From positions 1-47,306 of the forward strand of contig DVOW01000057.1 in assembly GCA_018713335.1 (NCBI GenBank): DNA of 47,306 nt. The letters are read 5' to 3'. Below the pieces are notes generated by a model. It worked only from the letters and a program-made list of their open reading frames with translations. It searched no databases and had not been told where the DNA came from. A program made the translations under genes and the position numbers. Numbering within the stretch: the first letter of the stretch is position 1; every line of letters begins with the position of its first letter. Shown here in pieces: positions 33,925 to 42,232 of this stretch. The stretch comes from Candidatus Merdivicinus intestinigallinarum. GTDB lineage: Bacteria > Bacillota > Clostridia > Oscillospirales > Ruminococcaceae.

Positions 33925-33960
33925 GCTTCCATTCCCGTATATCCCACATCAATTCAAACA

Positions 33961-34000
33961 GAAAGCAGCCTTCTTCCCTATTCCGGAAGCAGGCTGCCTG
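33961..34000 (-). terminator. Terminator of the ABC transporter operon
   Basis: On the minus strand GCAGCCT-GCTTCC and GGAAGA-AGGCTGC form an interrupted stem, followed by TTTCTGTTT. Confidence 0.6.
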
Positions 34001-34005
34001 CTGCT

Positions 34006-34884
34006 TTACTCTTTAATAGAGCCGATCATTGCGCCCTGAACAAAAAACTTCTGCACAAAGGGGTATACCACGAAAACTGGTATGACGGAAACAATAATTG
34101 CCGCATATTTTACTGTTTCTGCTATACGCTGGTCAATAAAGCTGAAGCTTCCCATTGTTTCCTCCATATTATTCTCGATCAACAGATTTCGGAGCACCAG
34201 CTGGAGGGGATATTTGTCGCTGTCCCGCAAATAAATCATGGCGTTAAAGTAGGAGTTCCAGTGTCCCACCATGTAGAATAGCCCGATTACCATTATGGAA
34301 GGCAGCGTCAGGGGGAGGATCACGTTCACCAGAATCCGTATGGGAGAAGCGCCGTCGATAATCGCCGCTTCCTCCAGCGCATGGGGCACGGACAGAAATG
34401 CCGTCCGCAGGATAATCAGGTTGTAAACGCTGATCGCGTTTGGCAGAATCATGACCAGGCGGTTGTCGATCAGCCCCAGATTATCCATAAGCAGGAAGGT
34501 CGGAATCAGCCCGCCGTTGAAATACATGGTGAACACCAGCAGTTTCATAATCACGCTTTTCCCGATCAGCTGCCTGCGGGACAGCGCGTACGCGCCGATT
34601 GTTGTCAGGACAATGTTCAAAAGCGTCCCTGCCACCGTGTATAAAATCGTGTTGCCATAGGATTTCCAGATCAATGTATCCTGGAAAATCACCTGGTATG
34701 CCTGCAGGCTGACCCCCTGGGGCAGCAGAATGATGCCCCGGGCCAGATTCAGTTTTTCCGCGTCGCTGAAAGATGCCACTAACACATACCAGAAAGGGTA
34801 AAGGGTTATCACAATAACCGCCAGCATAATGCAAACAATAAACGCATGAAGGATTTTGTCACCAAAGGATAGTTTCCGATTCAT
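34006..34884 (-). CDS. Carbohydrate ABC transporter permease (LplC/YtcP type)
   Basis: 292 residues, six predicted membrane helices. It carries the binding-protein-dependent permease EAA loop, here HALEEAAIIDGASPIRILVNVILPL near 185, that contacts the ATPase. The LplC-type start (KILHAFIVCIMLAVIVITLYPFWYVLVASFS) and end (VYPFVQKFFVQGAMIGSIKE) are clear. The start at ATG 34884 is 15 bases after the LplB stop. With LplB and the binding protein it forms a sugar importer of the oligosaccharide type; no ATPase gene is present, and this subfamily often shares MsmX-like ATPases encoded elsewhere. Confidence 0.93.
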   Translation of the reverse strand: MNRKLSFGDKILHAFIVCIMLAVIVITLYPFWYVLVASFSDAEKLNLARGIILLPQGVSLQAYQVIFQDTLIWKSYGNTILYTVAGTLLNIVLTTIGAYALSRRQLIGKSVIMKLLVFTMYFNGGLIPTFLLMDNLGLIDNRLVMILPNAISVYNLIILRTAFLSVPHALEEAAIIDGASPIRILVNVILPLTLPSIMVIGLFYMVGHWNSYFNAMIYLRDSDKYPLQLVLRNLLIENNMEETMGSFSFIDQRIAETVKYAAIIVSVIPVFVVYPFVQKFFVQGAMIGSIKE

Positions 34885-34898
34885 AGTCCCGCCGTCCT

Positions 34899-35855
34899 TT
34901 ACCACAAGCTGGTTTCCGTTGTTTTCTTACAGATCAGATTTGCCGAAACCAGCAGCACAATATTAACGATCGAATTGAAAAGGCCCACTGCTGTACCATA
35001 GCTGTAGTTGGCATTGAACATACCATACCGGTACACAAAAGTCGAGATGATATCTGAGGTTTCATAAGTAAGGGGATTATACAGCAAAAGCGCTTTTTCA
35101 GCTCCAACGTTTAAAACGCTGCCGATGCGGAGGATCAGCATGATCGTAATGGTTGGAACGATCCCCGGAAGGGTTACATGCCACATTTTTTTCAGCGTAT
35201 TGCATCCGTCGATTTCCGCCGCGTCATACAGCTGCGTATCAATGCCTGCAATTGCCGCGATATAAACGATAGCGCTGTAACCCATACTCTGCCAAATATC
35301 GGAAGCGATATAAATCGTCCGGTACGCATTGGGATCATTCAGCCACGTCTTGGCCTCCGCGCCGAAAAAGGTCAAAAACATCGTAATCACGCCATCCTGG
35401 TTTAAAAAATCCACCAGCATTCCGCATATAATTACCACAGAAATAAAATGAGGTAAGTAACTGACTGTCTGGACGAAAGACTTAAACAATTTGTTCCGCA
35501 GCTCATTGAGCAGCAGCGCGAATAAAATCGGGATGGGAAAACCTATTAAGATCCCATAGAAGCTTAGCAGCAGCGTATTTTTTAAGATCCGCACAAAATA
35601 CACGCTGGAAAAGAACTGCTCAAAATACATCCACCCAACCCATTCGCTTCCTAAAATGCCTAAAGCCGGCGAATAGCGTTTCCAGGCAATCAGGACCCCA
35701 TACATTGGCACATAACAAAAGATCAGGAAATACGCCAAAACAGGAATCAGCAATGCATAATACACCCAATTATTCTTTAAGTACTGGACCCGGCGGCCTG
35801 CTTTCGGCTGCGCATGTTCTGCGCTGCTTTGTAGGATTCGAGAGTCTTTCATCAT
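34899..35855 (-). CDS. Carbohydrate ABC transporter permease (LplB/YteP type)
   Basis: 318 residues, six membrane helices. Signature segments are NNWVYYALLIPVLAYFLIFCYVPMYGVLIAWK, QTVSYLPHFISVVIICGML and the EAA loop YDAAEIDGCNTLKKMWHVTLPGI near 230. It pairs with LplC downstream and the solute-binding protein upstream. AGAGGGG precedes two ATGs. The usual specificity of LplB/LplC systems is uronic or plant-wall oligosaccharides, which would suit the GH31 neighbour. Confidence 0.93.
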   Translation of the reverse strand: MMKDSRILQSSAEHAQPKAGRRVQYLKNNWVYYALLIPVLAYFLIFCYVPMYGVLIAWKRYSPALGILGSEWVGWMYFEQFFSSVYFVRILKNTLLLSFYGILIGFPIPILFALLLNELRNKLFKSFVQTVSYLPHFISVVIICGMLVDFLNQDGVITMFLTFFGAEAKTWLNDPNAYRTIYIASDIWQSMGYSAIVYIAAIAGIDTQLYDAAEIDGCNTLKKMWHVTLPGIVPTITIMLILRIGSVLNVGAEKALLLYNPLTYETSDIISTFVYRYGMFNANYSYGTAVGLFNSIVNIVLLVSANLICKKTTETSLW

Positions 35856-35877
35856 TACATTACCCCTCTGCGCAATC

Positions 35878-37607
35878 TTATTTCAAATCTTCATCTAAAT
35901 ACTCCAGCCCCTTTTCCGTCTTGAAGGGAATCTGATCGATGTAGCCTGAAACATCTGCCCGTTTTTCTACAAACTCGTACTCCACGCCGCCTTTGTTCTG
36001 CCAGCGTTCTACCGCAGCCTGATTGATCTCCAAGGCGCGTTCCGCCCCCATGCTCTTTAAAGTTTCCACAAACGTGGGATAATCCGCATCAACATCTAAA
36101 TCTCCAACGATGAATTTATTGATGGTTTCTTCCACATAGGTTTGAACGTCCGCCATAATCGCGGCATACTCGTCTTTTTCTTCATCGGTATAGCTGACAT
36201 TGGGCAGGTTGATGTTGGTTTCCGCGTTAAAGGCGTCGGGCCAGGATTTCAATACGGCCTGACGGGATGCAGGGTCCGTTAAGGTTGTCTGCGCCAGCAC
36301 CTGCATGTCGCCGTAAGTGTTCATGCCGGGAAGGCCAACATATCTGCTCAGCGCGACATCCGGCGAAATCCCATTTTCATTATTCATAATAAAATCACTG
36401 AACTGGACAAGTTCTCCGTTCATGGTATAGTGGATCCCTTCCACGCCATAGCTCTGGAGCTTATGACCCTCCTCTGTAAACCCGTAATTCAAGTATTCAA
36501 AGGCTTTTTCCGGATGCTCACAGGAAGTTGTGACAAAAGCCGCGCCGCTGTCCATCTGGGTGACGATATCTCCTCTGTCGAAATACTGAACCCCATTGTA
36601 GTAAAGCGGATCACAAGGCCAAAGCAGGAAGTCCGGGTCTTCACATTCGGATGTATTCCAGCGGGCCATATTGGTAACTGCCGTCAAAGTTGAGCCTGCC
36701 ACGCCCTGTGCCATCCAGGTATCCCGCATTCCATTATCCATCACCAGGAAGTTATCGTTGATGAGCCCTTCCTGGTACACAGTGGCCATAAACCGCAGCG
36801 CGTCTTTAAGGGTTCTTCTTCAAAGGGGGAGAAAACTACTTCGCCGTTCAGGCCGCCTTTCATGACAAAGGTATCATTGACGCCGAAATAGTCGCCCAAA
36901 GTGATCAAAGAGCCTCTGGAACCAACAAAGGGGATCTCGTCCGCCTGTCCATTGCCGTTGGGATCCTGAGTTTTGAAGGCACGGAACACATCCAGCAGCT
37001 CATCTGGAGTTGTGGGCATTTCCAAATTCAGCTTTTGCAGCCAGTCCATCCGGATTTCCAGGCCGCCTGTAAAACCGTATTCCAGTTCAATTTTCGGATT
37101 GCAGAAGAACAGGACCGCGCCGTCTTCATCGGAAACATTTTTATAGATCGTCGGATTTTCTTCCAGAATCTTGTAATAATCCGGCGCATATTCTTTGTAA
37201 TCGTCCACGGGGATCAGCTGCTGATTCCGGCGAAGCTGCGGGATATCGATTTTTTGATAAAACGGCGCCCGGATAATATCCGGAAGATCTTTCTGAGTCA
37301 GCAAAATATTTAACGTTTCTTCTGACTGTCCTTCTGCAATGTGTGTCGTAGTAATTTTAATATTAAACTTATCTTCCACTAATTTCAGATAGTCTTCCTC
37401 ATAATCAAAGGGCGGGTTCTGTTCTTCCTGAGGCCCAAGACTCGTCACATACCATATGGACAGCTCCACCGGCTCCTCAGAAGCCGTTTCAGAACCGGTG
37501 CTTTCCGCAGTCTGGGATGTTGTTTCCGCGTCCGACGAGGTATCGCAGGCAGTGAGCCCCGCTGCGAGCATACTGGCGCAAATCAAGAAAGCTAACGTCT
37601 TTTTCAT
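35878..37607 (-). pseudogene. Extracellular solute-binding lipoprotein with a one-base frameshift
   Basis: The first frame (36741-37607) starts MKKTLAFLICASMLAAGLTAC, a lipoprotein signal with the lipobox LTAC, then a Ser/Thr/Glu linker and a type-1-like binding domain (VELSIWYVTS...). The frame fails after FSPFEEEPLK and continues in another frame (35878-36789) as ALRFMATVYQEGLINDNFLV. One extra base near 36804-36808 (TTAAAG to TTAAAGG on the minus strand) would rejoin the halves into a protein of about 575 residues, normal for LplA-type proteins. It may be a real mutation that disables the importer or a sequencing error. AGGAG lies 7 bases before the ATG. Confidence 0.88.
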
Positions 37608-37816
37608 AAAAATTCTCCTTTCCAGATATGGACTCCATCAAAACTGTTGCAAAATATGGGCTGTCCTTTTTCAGTTAAAAAATGCTGCCGGATTAATTTT
37701 ATGAACCTCCTCCCTCCTCGCGGCAATATTTATAGTTTTTTATTATATTTTTCAATTTTCCTTTCTTTATAGGCTTTTTGCATATTTATATTTTTTCTTT
37801 AATATTATTTTAGTTT

Positions 37817-37845
37817 ATTATATCTATAACATAGAATAAAATCAA
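37817..37845 (-). promoter_or_regulatory. Sigma-A-like promoter of the ABC transporter operon
   Basis: TTGATT (37840-37845), 17 bases, TATAAT (37817-37822), in a 530-bp very AT-rich gene-free stretch (37608-38139). Nothing else is recognised in that stretch beyond the two promoters listed. Confidence 0.55.
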
Positions 37846-38058
37846 GTTATTTTTCTAATATTAAAAATATTCGTATAATTGAACAATGTTTATTTGAATT
37901 GATTGTGATATTACGCATAATTATCTGCTGTATTTTGCCGAATTAGTAATTGCATTATATTAATCATTAGAATCTACTGCAAAACTTTATCATTTATTTA
38001 TCAACCTTAAAACATTTCACTTTTTCTATTTTTTTCTAATAAGTTTTTCAAAAAGATA

Positions 38059-38087
38059 TTGACAAACCAGAGAAATCAGAGCATAAT
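38059..38087 (+). promoter_or_regulatory. Sigma-A-like promoter of the aldolase gene
   Basis: TTGACA (38059-38064), 17 bases, CATAAT (38082-38087). Confidence 0.65.
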
Positions 38088-38139
38088 ATTGGTAAACTTC
38101 ATTTATCATCTTGCGCATTTTGACAAAGGAGAGGGTGTC

Positions 38140-39063
38140 ATGAAAAATCAACTTCGCAGCGGATGTTATCCCGTTATGCTGACTCCGTTTTTTGAAGACA
38201 TGACGGTGGACTACGAAGGCCTTCAGAATTTTACAAAATGGTTCGCCAAACAAGGCTGTCAGGGGCTTTTTGCGGTCTGCGGTTCCAGTGAAATGACCGC
38301 CTTGTCGCTGAAAGAACGCGTTAAAATCGCCCGGACTGTGGTGGACACTGTCAAAGGGCTGGATATTGACGTGGTGGCTTCCGGGCACGTTTCCCCTGTT
38401 ATTGAGGAGCAGATCGAAGAAATCCAGGCAATTTCAGAAACCGGGATCGATTCTTTTGTTTTGGTGACCAGCCGGATCGCGCATCCATACCAGGACGACC
38501 GTATTTTTTTAAAAAATCTGGAACACATTTTATCTGCCACCGAAGGGATCACCTTTGGGGTCTACGAATGTCCCTCCCCCTATAACCGCCAATTGACCCC
38601 GGAAATCGTAAAATACATGGCGCAGACGGGACGGTTTACTTTTTCCAAGGATACCTCCTGCTCCTATGCCATCCGAGAAAAGATCAAGGCTGCGTCTGAC
38701 ACCAATTTCAAGTTCTTCAACGCCTACTCCCCTCTGTGCCTGGACAGCATGAAAGCAGGCGGACAGGGCTACTGCGGCATCCACGCGAATTTTTACCCGG
38801 ACCTTTTCGTCAAGCTATGGGAGCTTTTTACAGCCGGAAATATGGAAAAAGCGGAAGAACTGCAAAGTTTTCTTACCATCTTAGGAGAAGCAAGCATGCC
38901 CTATAATGTAGGGACCAAGTACTATTTGAACACCTTTGAGGGAGTTTCCATGGGGGACTACTCCCGCAACAGCAATGTGCGCTTATCGGATCTGGAAAAG
39001 GAAAAGCTGCGCCAGTATTATTGGGCGATCTCGCAGGTCCGGGAAAAATTTGCCTCCATATAA
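38140..39063 (+). CDS. DHDPS/N-acetylneuraminate lyase family aldolase
   Basis: 307 residues of the class I aldolase family that includes dihydrodipicolinate synthase and NanA. The pyruvate-binding segment is VCGSSEMTALSLKER near 47 (GSSE replaces the family's GGTGE). The catalytic tyrosine lies in FGVYECPSPYNR near 140. The Schiff-base lysine lies in GRFTFSKDTSCSY near 170. The unusual GSSE and FSKDTS motifs argue against true DapA; a sugar-acid or sialic-acid-like substrate is more likely given the neighbours. AAAGGAGAGG precedes the ATG. It is divergent from the ABC importer. Confidence 0.87.
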   Translation: MKNQLRSGCYPVMLTPFFEDMTVDYEGLQNFTKWFAKQGCQGLFAVCGSSEMTALSLKERVKIARTVVDTVKGLDIDVVASGHVSPVIEEQIEEIQAISETGIDSFVLVTSRIAHPYQDDRIFLKNLEHILSATEGITFGVYECPSPYNRQLTPEIVKYMAQTGRFTFSKDTSCSYAIREKIKAASDTNFKFFNAYSPLCLDSMKAGGQGYCGIHANFYPDLFVKLWELFTAGNMEKAEELQSFLTILGEASMPYNVGTKYYLNTFEGVSMGDYSRNSNVRLSDLEKEKLRQYYWAISQVREKFASI

Positions 39064-39082
39064 CTGCATTGCTCCTTTTTAT

Positions 39083-39130
39083 AAAAGCGGCAGCCGAAAC
39101 ATCCTGTTATGTTTTCGCCGCCGTTTTTTT
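39083..39130 (+). terminator. Rho-independent terminator of the aldolase gene
   Basis: GCGGC-AGC-CGAAACAT and ATGTTTTCG-CCGCC pair around CCTGTT and are followed by GTTTTTTT. Confidence 0.75.
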
Positions 39131-39202
39131 CTTTTATCCAAGAGTCAGTAAAAAAATCGTCTTGAATTTCTTTCCCAATAGGCCAAAAAGGAAATTTTGT
39201 GC

Positions 39203-39208
39203 TATAAT
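39203..39208 (+). promoter_or_regulatory. Extended -10 promoter of the arsR-nitroreductase pair
   Basis: TGC-TATAAT about 40 bases before the arsR start. No convincing -35 box. Confidence 0.45.
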
Positions 39209-39248
39209 GGTCCAAGAGGTTAAACCAATGGGCAAAAGGAGGCGGCAT

Positions 39249-39788
39249 ATGGATCAGTGCAGAGCAGAACGGCAGTCCCTGGCGGAAGAATTTCGGGCGC
39301 TGCAAAGCACCTTTTCGGCGCTAGGAGATGAAACCCGCCAGCAGATTTTTATCGCCCTGCTGGAACACGAGTCTGTGGGGATGCGCGTGCCCCAAATCAC
39401 AAAGCGCACCCATCTTTCCCGGCCGGCGGTTTCCCACCACCTGCGCATCCTCAAGGATGCGGGGCTTGTCAACGTCCACCGCCAGGGCGCCCGGAATTAT
39501 TATGTGGATGCCAATCTGGAGAAATGGAGCGCCATGAAGGCCTTGGTGGACCAGGTGTGCCGAACGGCGCAGGCCGCCGCCCAGGAAGATTACCCCCGTT
39601 TAGCAGAAGGAGAGGATGATTTTCATGACGATCACAGAAGCAATGCAGGCCCGGCACTCGGTGAGGAGCTATCAGGACATTCCCCTGGAGCCGGCGGCTG
39701 TTTCGGCCCTGCAAAAGGAGATCGACGCCTGCAACAAGGAAGGCGGGCTGCAGATCCAGCTGGTGACCAACGAACCAAAAGCCTTTGA
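39249..39788 (+). CDS. ArsR-family transcriptional regulator with extended C-terminus
   Basis: 179 residues. Residues 15-95 are a winged HTH of the ArsR type: FSALGDETRQQIFIALLEHE, then VPQITKRTHLSRPAVSHHLRILKDAGLV and the wing VHRQGARNYYVD. No clear metal-binding cysteine pair is present, so it may sense redox or a small molecule. From about residue 126 the frame runs through the nitroreductase start region (EGEDDFHDDHRSNAGPALGE...) for another 54 residues. That tail is the out-of-frame reading of the next gene and is probably not original, so the native stop has been lost. AAGGAGG lies 6 bases before the ATG. Confidence 0.85.
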   Translation: MDQCRAERQSLAEEFRALQSTFSALGDETRQQIFIALLEHESVGMRVPQITKRTHLSRPAVSHHLRILKDAGLVNVHRQGARNYYVDANLEKWSAMKALVDQVCRTAQAAAQEDYPRLAEGEDDFHDDHRSNAGPALGEELSGHSPGAGGCFGPAKGDRRLQQGRRAADPAGDQRTKSL

Positions 39789-40299
39789 CAGCTTTATGGC
39801 CCATTACGGCAAATTTTCCGGCGTGAAAAATTATATCGCCCTCATCGGGCCCAAAAGCGCCGGTTTGGACGAAAAGCTGGGGTATTACGGGGAACGGCTG
39901 GCGCTGCTGGCCCAGTCCCTGGGGCTCAATACCTGCTGGGTGGCCATGACCTTCGGCAAAGGCGCGGCAAAAAGCCGCTGCACCGTCGCCTCCGGGGAAC
40001 GCCTGGTGTGCGTGCTGGCTTTGGGCAACGGCGTGACCCAGGGGACCGCCCACAAAAGCAAGCCCATGGACGCCCTCTGCCGGGTGAATGGGGCCATGCC
40101 GGAATGGTTCCGGAAGGGCATGGAAGGGGCTATGCTGGCCCCCACCGCCATGAACCAGCAGAAATTCCTGATCTCCCTCAACGGGAACACTGTCACGGCA
40201 AGATCCCTGGGCGGCTTCTATTCCAAAGTGGACCTGGGCATTGTCAAATATCATTTTGAAGCGGCCGCCGGGAAGGAAAACTTTTCCTGGGGCAAATAA
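39625..40299 (+). CDS. Nitroreductase-family FMN oxidoreductase
   Basis: 224 residues. The family's N-terminal FMN-binding signature is RHSVRSYQDIPLEP (about 10-23); the flavin and dimer segments follow in NYIALIGPKSAGLDEKLGYYGERLALLAQSLGLNTCWVA near 75-115, and APTAMNQQKFLI near 172 is the conserved region contacting FMN. The start at 39625 follows AAGGAGAGG; an ATG three codons earlier is too near the RBS. It overlaps the ArsR-type gene by 164 bases and is presumably co-transcribed with and controlled by it. The electron acceptor is unknown. Confidence 0.9.
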   Translation: MTITEAMQARHSVRSYQDIPLEPAAVSALQKEIDACNKEGGLQIQLVTNEPKAFDSFMAHYGKFSGVKNYIALIGPKSAGLDEKLGYYGERLALLAQSLGLNTCWVAMTFGKGAAKSRCTVASGERLVCVLALGNGVTQGTAHKSKPMDALCRVNGAMPEWFRKGMEGAMLAPTAMNQQKFLISLNGNTVTARSLGGFYSKVDLGIVKYHFEAAAGKENFSWGK

Positions 40300-40320
40300 C
40301 AGAACAGACGGATGATTCCC

Positions 40321-40363
40321 CATCCTGGCTGTACCGGATAACCGGCAGCCGGGATGTTTTTTA
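40321..40363 (+). terminator. Rho-independent terminator of the nitroreductase gene
   Basis: CATCCTGGCTG and CAGCCGGGATG pair (one T-G wobble) around 14 bases and are followed by TTTTTT. Confidence 0.85.
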
Positions 40364-40377
40364 TGTCCATTCTTCGG

Positions 40378-41943
40378 TTATCCGTCCTTTGACGCCGCTT
40401 TATTTTCCAGCCGGTAGGTCCATGTGGTTGGGAGCAGCTTCAATCGCACCTCCATGTGCCGGTCCGGATAAGCGGTAATGTGGTCCAGCAGACGGCCGTA
40501 AAAATCATCGGACGCCGTTTCCCCATTGACAATGGCGCGGATGTCCTGTTCCAGCGCGGCGGCATCCCAGGACTGACTTTCCTGCTTCTCCGCCGCCGCT
40601 ATTTTTTCGGTGAGCTCGGCCATGCGGCGGCTGTATTGGCTGTTCATCAGCTCCAGATCGTCTGCGGCGATGCTGCCCGCAAAAAAGGCGTCCAGCATTG
40701 CCGTTTTTTTTGCTTTCACCTGCTCCAGCTCCCTTTTAAGCCCCTGGACATCCTGCCGCCCGGTATCCTGGGAAGCCTGGACCGCTTCCATAACAATGCG
40801 GGTAATGCTGCGGGCGACGGCTCCTGTATCCAGTTCCAGCATCCTCAACGACTGCCGCACCATCTCCATCCCCGCCTCGTCCCGAAGCTGGTAGCCCACA
40901 TCGCAGCCGATTCCATTGCCTGCCGGGTCCATGCGCCGTTTCCCCTCCGCCGCAGCAGTGCCGCACCGCCAGACCCGATAACGGCTGCCATCCTTCCGCC
41001 TGCGGCTTTTGGAAACAAAGCTCCGCCCGCATTGGCCGCATTTGATCTTCCCGGACAGCGGGTAGCGGCTGCCGTGGCCGGCACCGGATCCGCCGTCCAG
41101 GTCCCGGCGGGCAATCTCCCGCTGGGCCTCCTCCCACAGTTCCCGGCTGACGATGGGCTCATGATGGTCTTTGAGGAAAACAAACTCCTCCTCGCCGCGG
41201 TTATATTTCTTCTGGTGGGTAAGGTAGTCGGGGGTAATGGTCTTTTTCTGCTTCAGGTCCCCGCAGTATTTTTCGTTGCGGAGGATCTTGAGGATCACCG
41301 TGTTCCGCCAGCGGGTGCTGCCGGTGAGAGTCTGATACCCTGCCTCCCGCAGCTCCCGGGCAATGACGGCGGCTCCTTTCCTCTCATGGACGTATTTATG
41401 GAAAATCAGCCGGACGATTTCCGCGCCTTTTTGGTTCACCGTCATTTTGCCGTGCTGTACATCGTACCCCAGCAGGGAACGGCCGAACACCACCCCCTGC
41501 TCCATCCGGCGGGTCTGGCCCCACTTGACCCGGGCGCTGGTGGAACGGCTTTCCTCCTGGGCCATGGTGGCTTTGATGGCCAGCAGCATTTCCGAGTCCT
41601 CCGTGAGGGTGTTCATATTGTCGTTCAAGAAAAAAACGCCGATCCCCATCCGCTTCAGTTCCCGGGTATAAGCGAGGCTGTCCAGGGTATTGCGGGCGAA
41701 ACGGGAAATCTCTTTTGTCACGATCAAATCGAACCGCCGGAGCCGGGCGTCCTGGATCATGCGGTTAAAGGCCGCCCGCTTTTTGGTGCTGGTGCCGGTG
41801 ATGCCCTCGTCGGCATAGATCCCGTAAAGCTCCCAACCCGGCTGGCGGCCGATGTATTCCCGGAAATACCGCTGCTGGCTTTCAAAGGAGTTGGCCTGGT
41901 CCTCCTTATCCGTGGAAACGCGGCAGTAGGCTGCGACTTTCAT
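40378..41943 (-). CDS. Large serine recombinase B
   Basis: 521 residues. The catalytic domain starts MKVAAYCRVSTDKEDQ with nucleophile Ser10, and continues with TKEISRFARNTLDSL and AQEESRSTSARVKWG. The recombinase domain includes GVVFGRSLLGYDVQHGK and TLTGSTRWRNTVILKILRN; the zinc ribbon starts IKCGQCGRSFVSKSRRR; a coiled coil (GLKRELEQVKAKK, RMAELTEKIAAAEKQ) follows. The upstream 63-aa gene ends inside its leader (TGATG overlap), so the two are coupled. The gene pair lies at the right end of element B, about 90 bases from the junction at 42233. It is clearly diverged from A and C, so the elements arrived independently. Confidence 0.95.
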   Translation of the reverse strand: MKVAAYCRVSTDKEDQANSFESQQRYFREYIGRQPGWELYGIYADEGITGTSTKKRAAFNRMIQDARLRRFDLIVTKEISRFARNTLDSLAYTRELKRMGIGVFFLNDNMNTLTEDSEMLLAIKATMAQEESRSTSARVKWGQTRRMEQGVVFGRSLLGYDVQHGKMTVNQKGAEIVRLIFHKYVHERKGAAVIARELREAGYQTLTGSTRWRNTVILKILRNEKYCGDLKQKKTITPDYLTHQKKYNRGEEEFVFLKDHHEPIVSRELWEEAQREIARRDLDGGSGAGHGSRYPLSGKIKCGQCGRSFVSKSRRRKDGSRYRVWRCGTAAAEGKRRMDPAGNGIGCDVGYQLRDEAGMEMVRQSLRMLELDTGAVARSITRIVMEAVQASQDTGRQDVQGLKRELEQVKAKKTAMLDAFFAGSIAADDLELMNSQYSRRMAELTEKIAAAEKQESQSWDAAALEQDIRAIVNGETASDDFYGRLLDHITAYPDRHMEVRLKLLPTTWTYRLENKAASKDG

Positions 41944-41951
41944 GTTCCCCA

Positions 41952-42143
41952 TCACCCCCCGCATTTTTCATGCCGGTGGTCCAGCAGGTCCAGGCAATAC
42001 CGGAGCTGGATCTCGCTCAATGCGCCTTGTTCCTTTAAGGCCAGCAGCACCGACTGCTGATACAGCCGGTAAAATTCCGGCGCGGCCGCCTGATTGACGG
42101 GGATTTCCCCGGATGATCCTAAAAATGCCGGTTCATTTCTCAT
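41952..42143 (-). CDS. Small protein upstream of recombinase B (63 aa), candidate partner
   Basis: 63 residues: MRNEPAFLGSSGEIPV, then a helical FYRLYQQSVLLALKEQGALSE and LRYCLDLLDHRHEKCGG. No family recognised with confidence. AGGGAGG lies 8 bases before the ATG and is the 3' arm of a 9-bp hairpin that would hide it. It is translationally coupled to the recombinase. Size, place and coupling suggest a role in controlling recombination direction, as SprB (58 aa) does for SprA in SP-beta; no sequence similarity is claimed. Confidence 0.7.
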   Translation of the reverse strand: MRNEPAFLGSSGEIPVNQAAAPEFYRLYQQSVLLALKEQGALSEIQLRYCLDLLDHRHEKCGG

Positions 42144-42149
42144 TGGCAA

Positions 42150-42180
42150 AACCTCCCTGTTCCACGTTATGAGGGAGGTT
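42150..42180 (-). promoter_or_regulatory. RBS-sequestering inverted repeat
   Basis: On the minus strand AACCTCCCT (42180-42172) and AGGGAGGTT (42158-42150) are perfect 9-bp complements with a 13-base loop. The 3' arm is the ribosome binding site of the 63-aa gene, so the folded RNA would block translation of it and of the coupled recombinase. Confidence 0.7.
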
Positions 42181-42232
42181 CGATTTTTTTGCCTGTCCGG
42201 CCATACCACCGCGCCATTATGACCCCGCAGCA

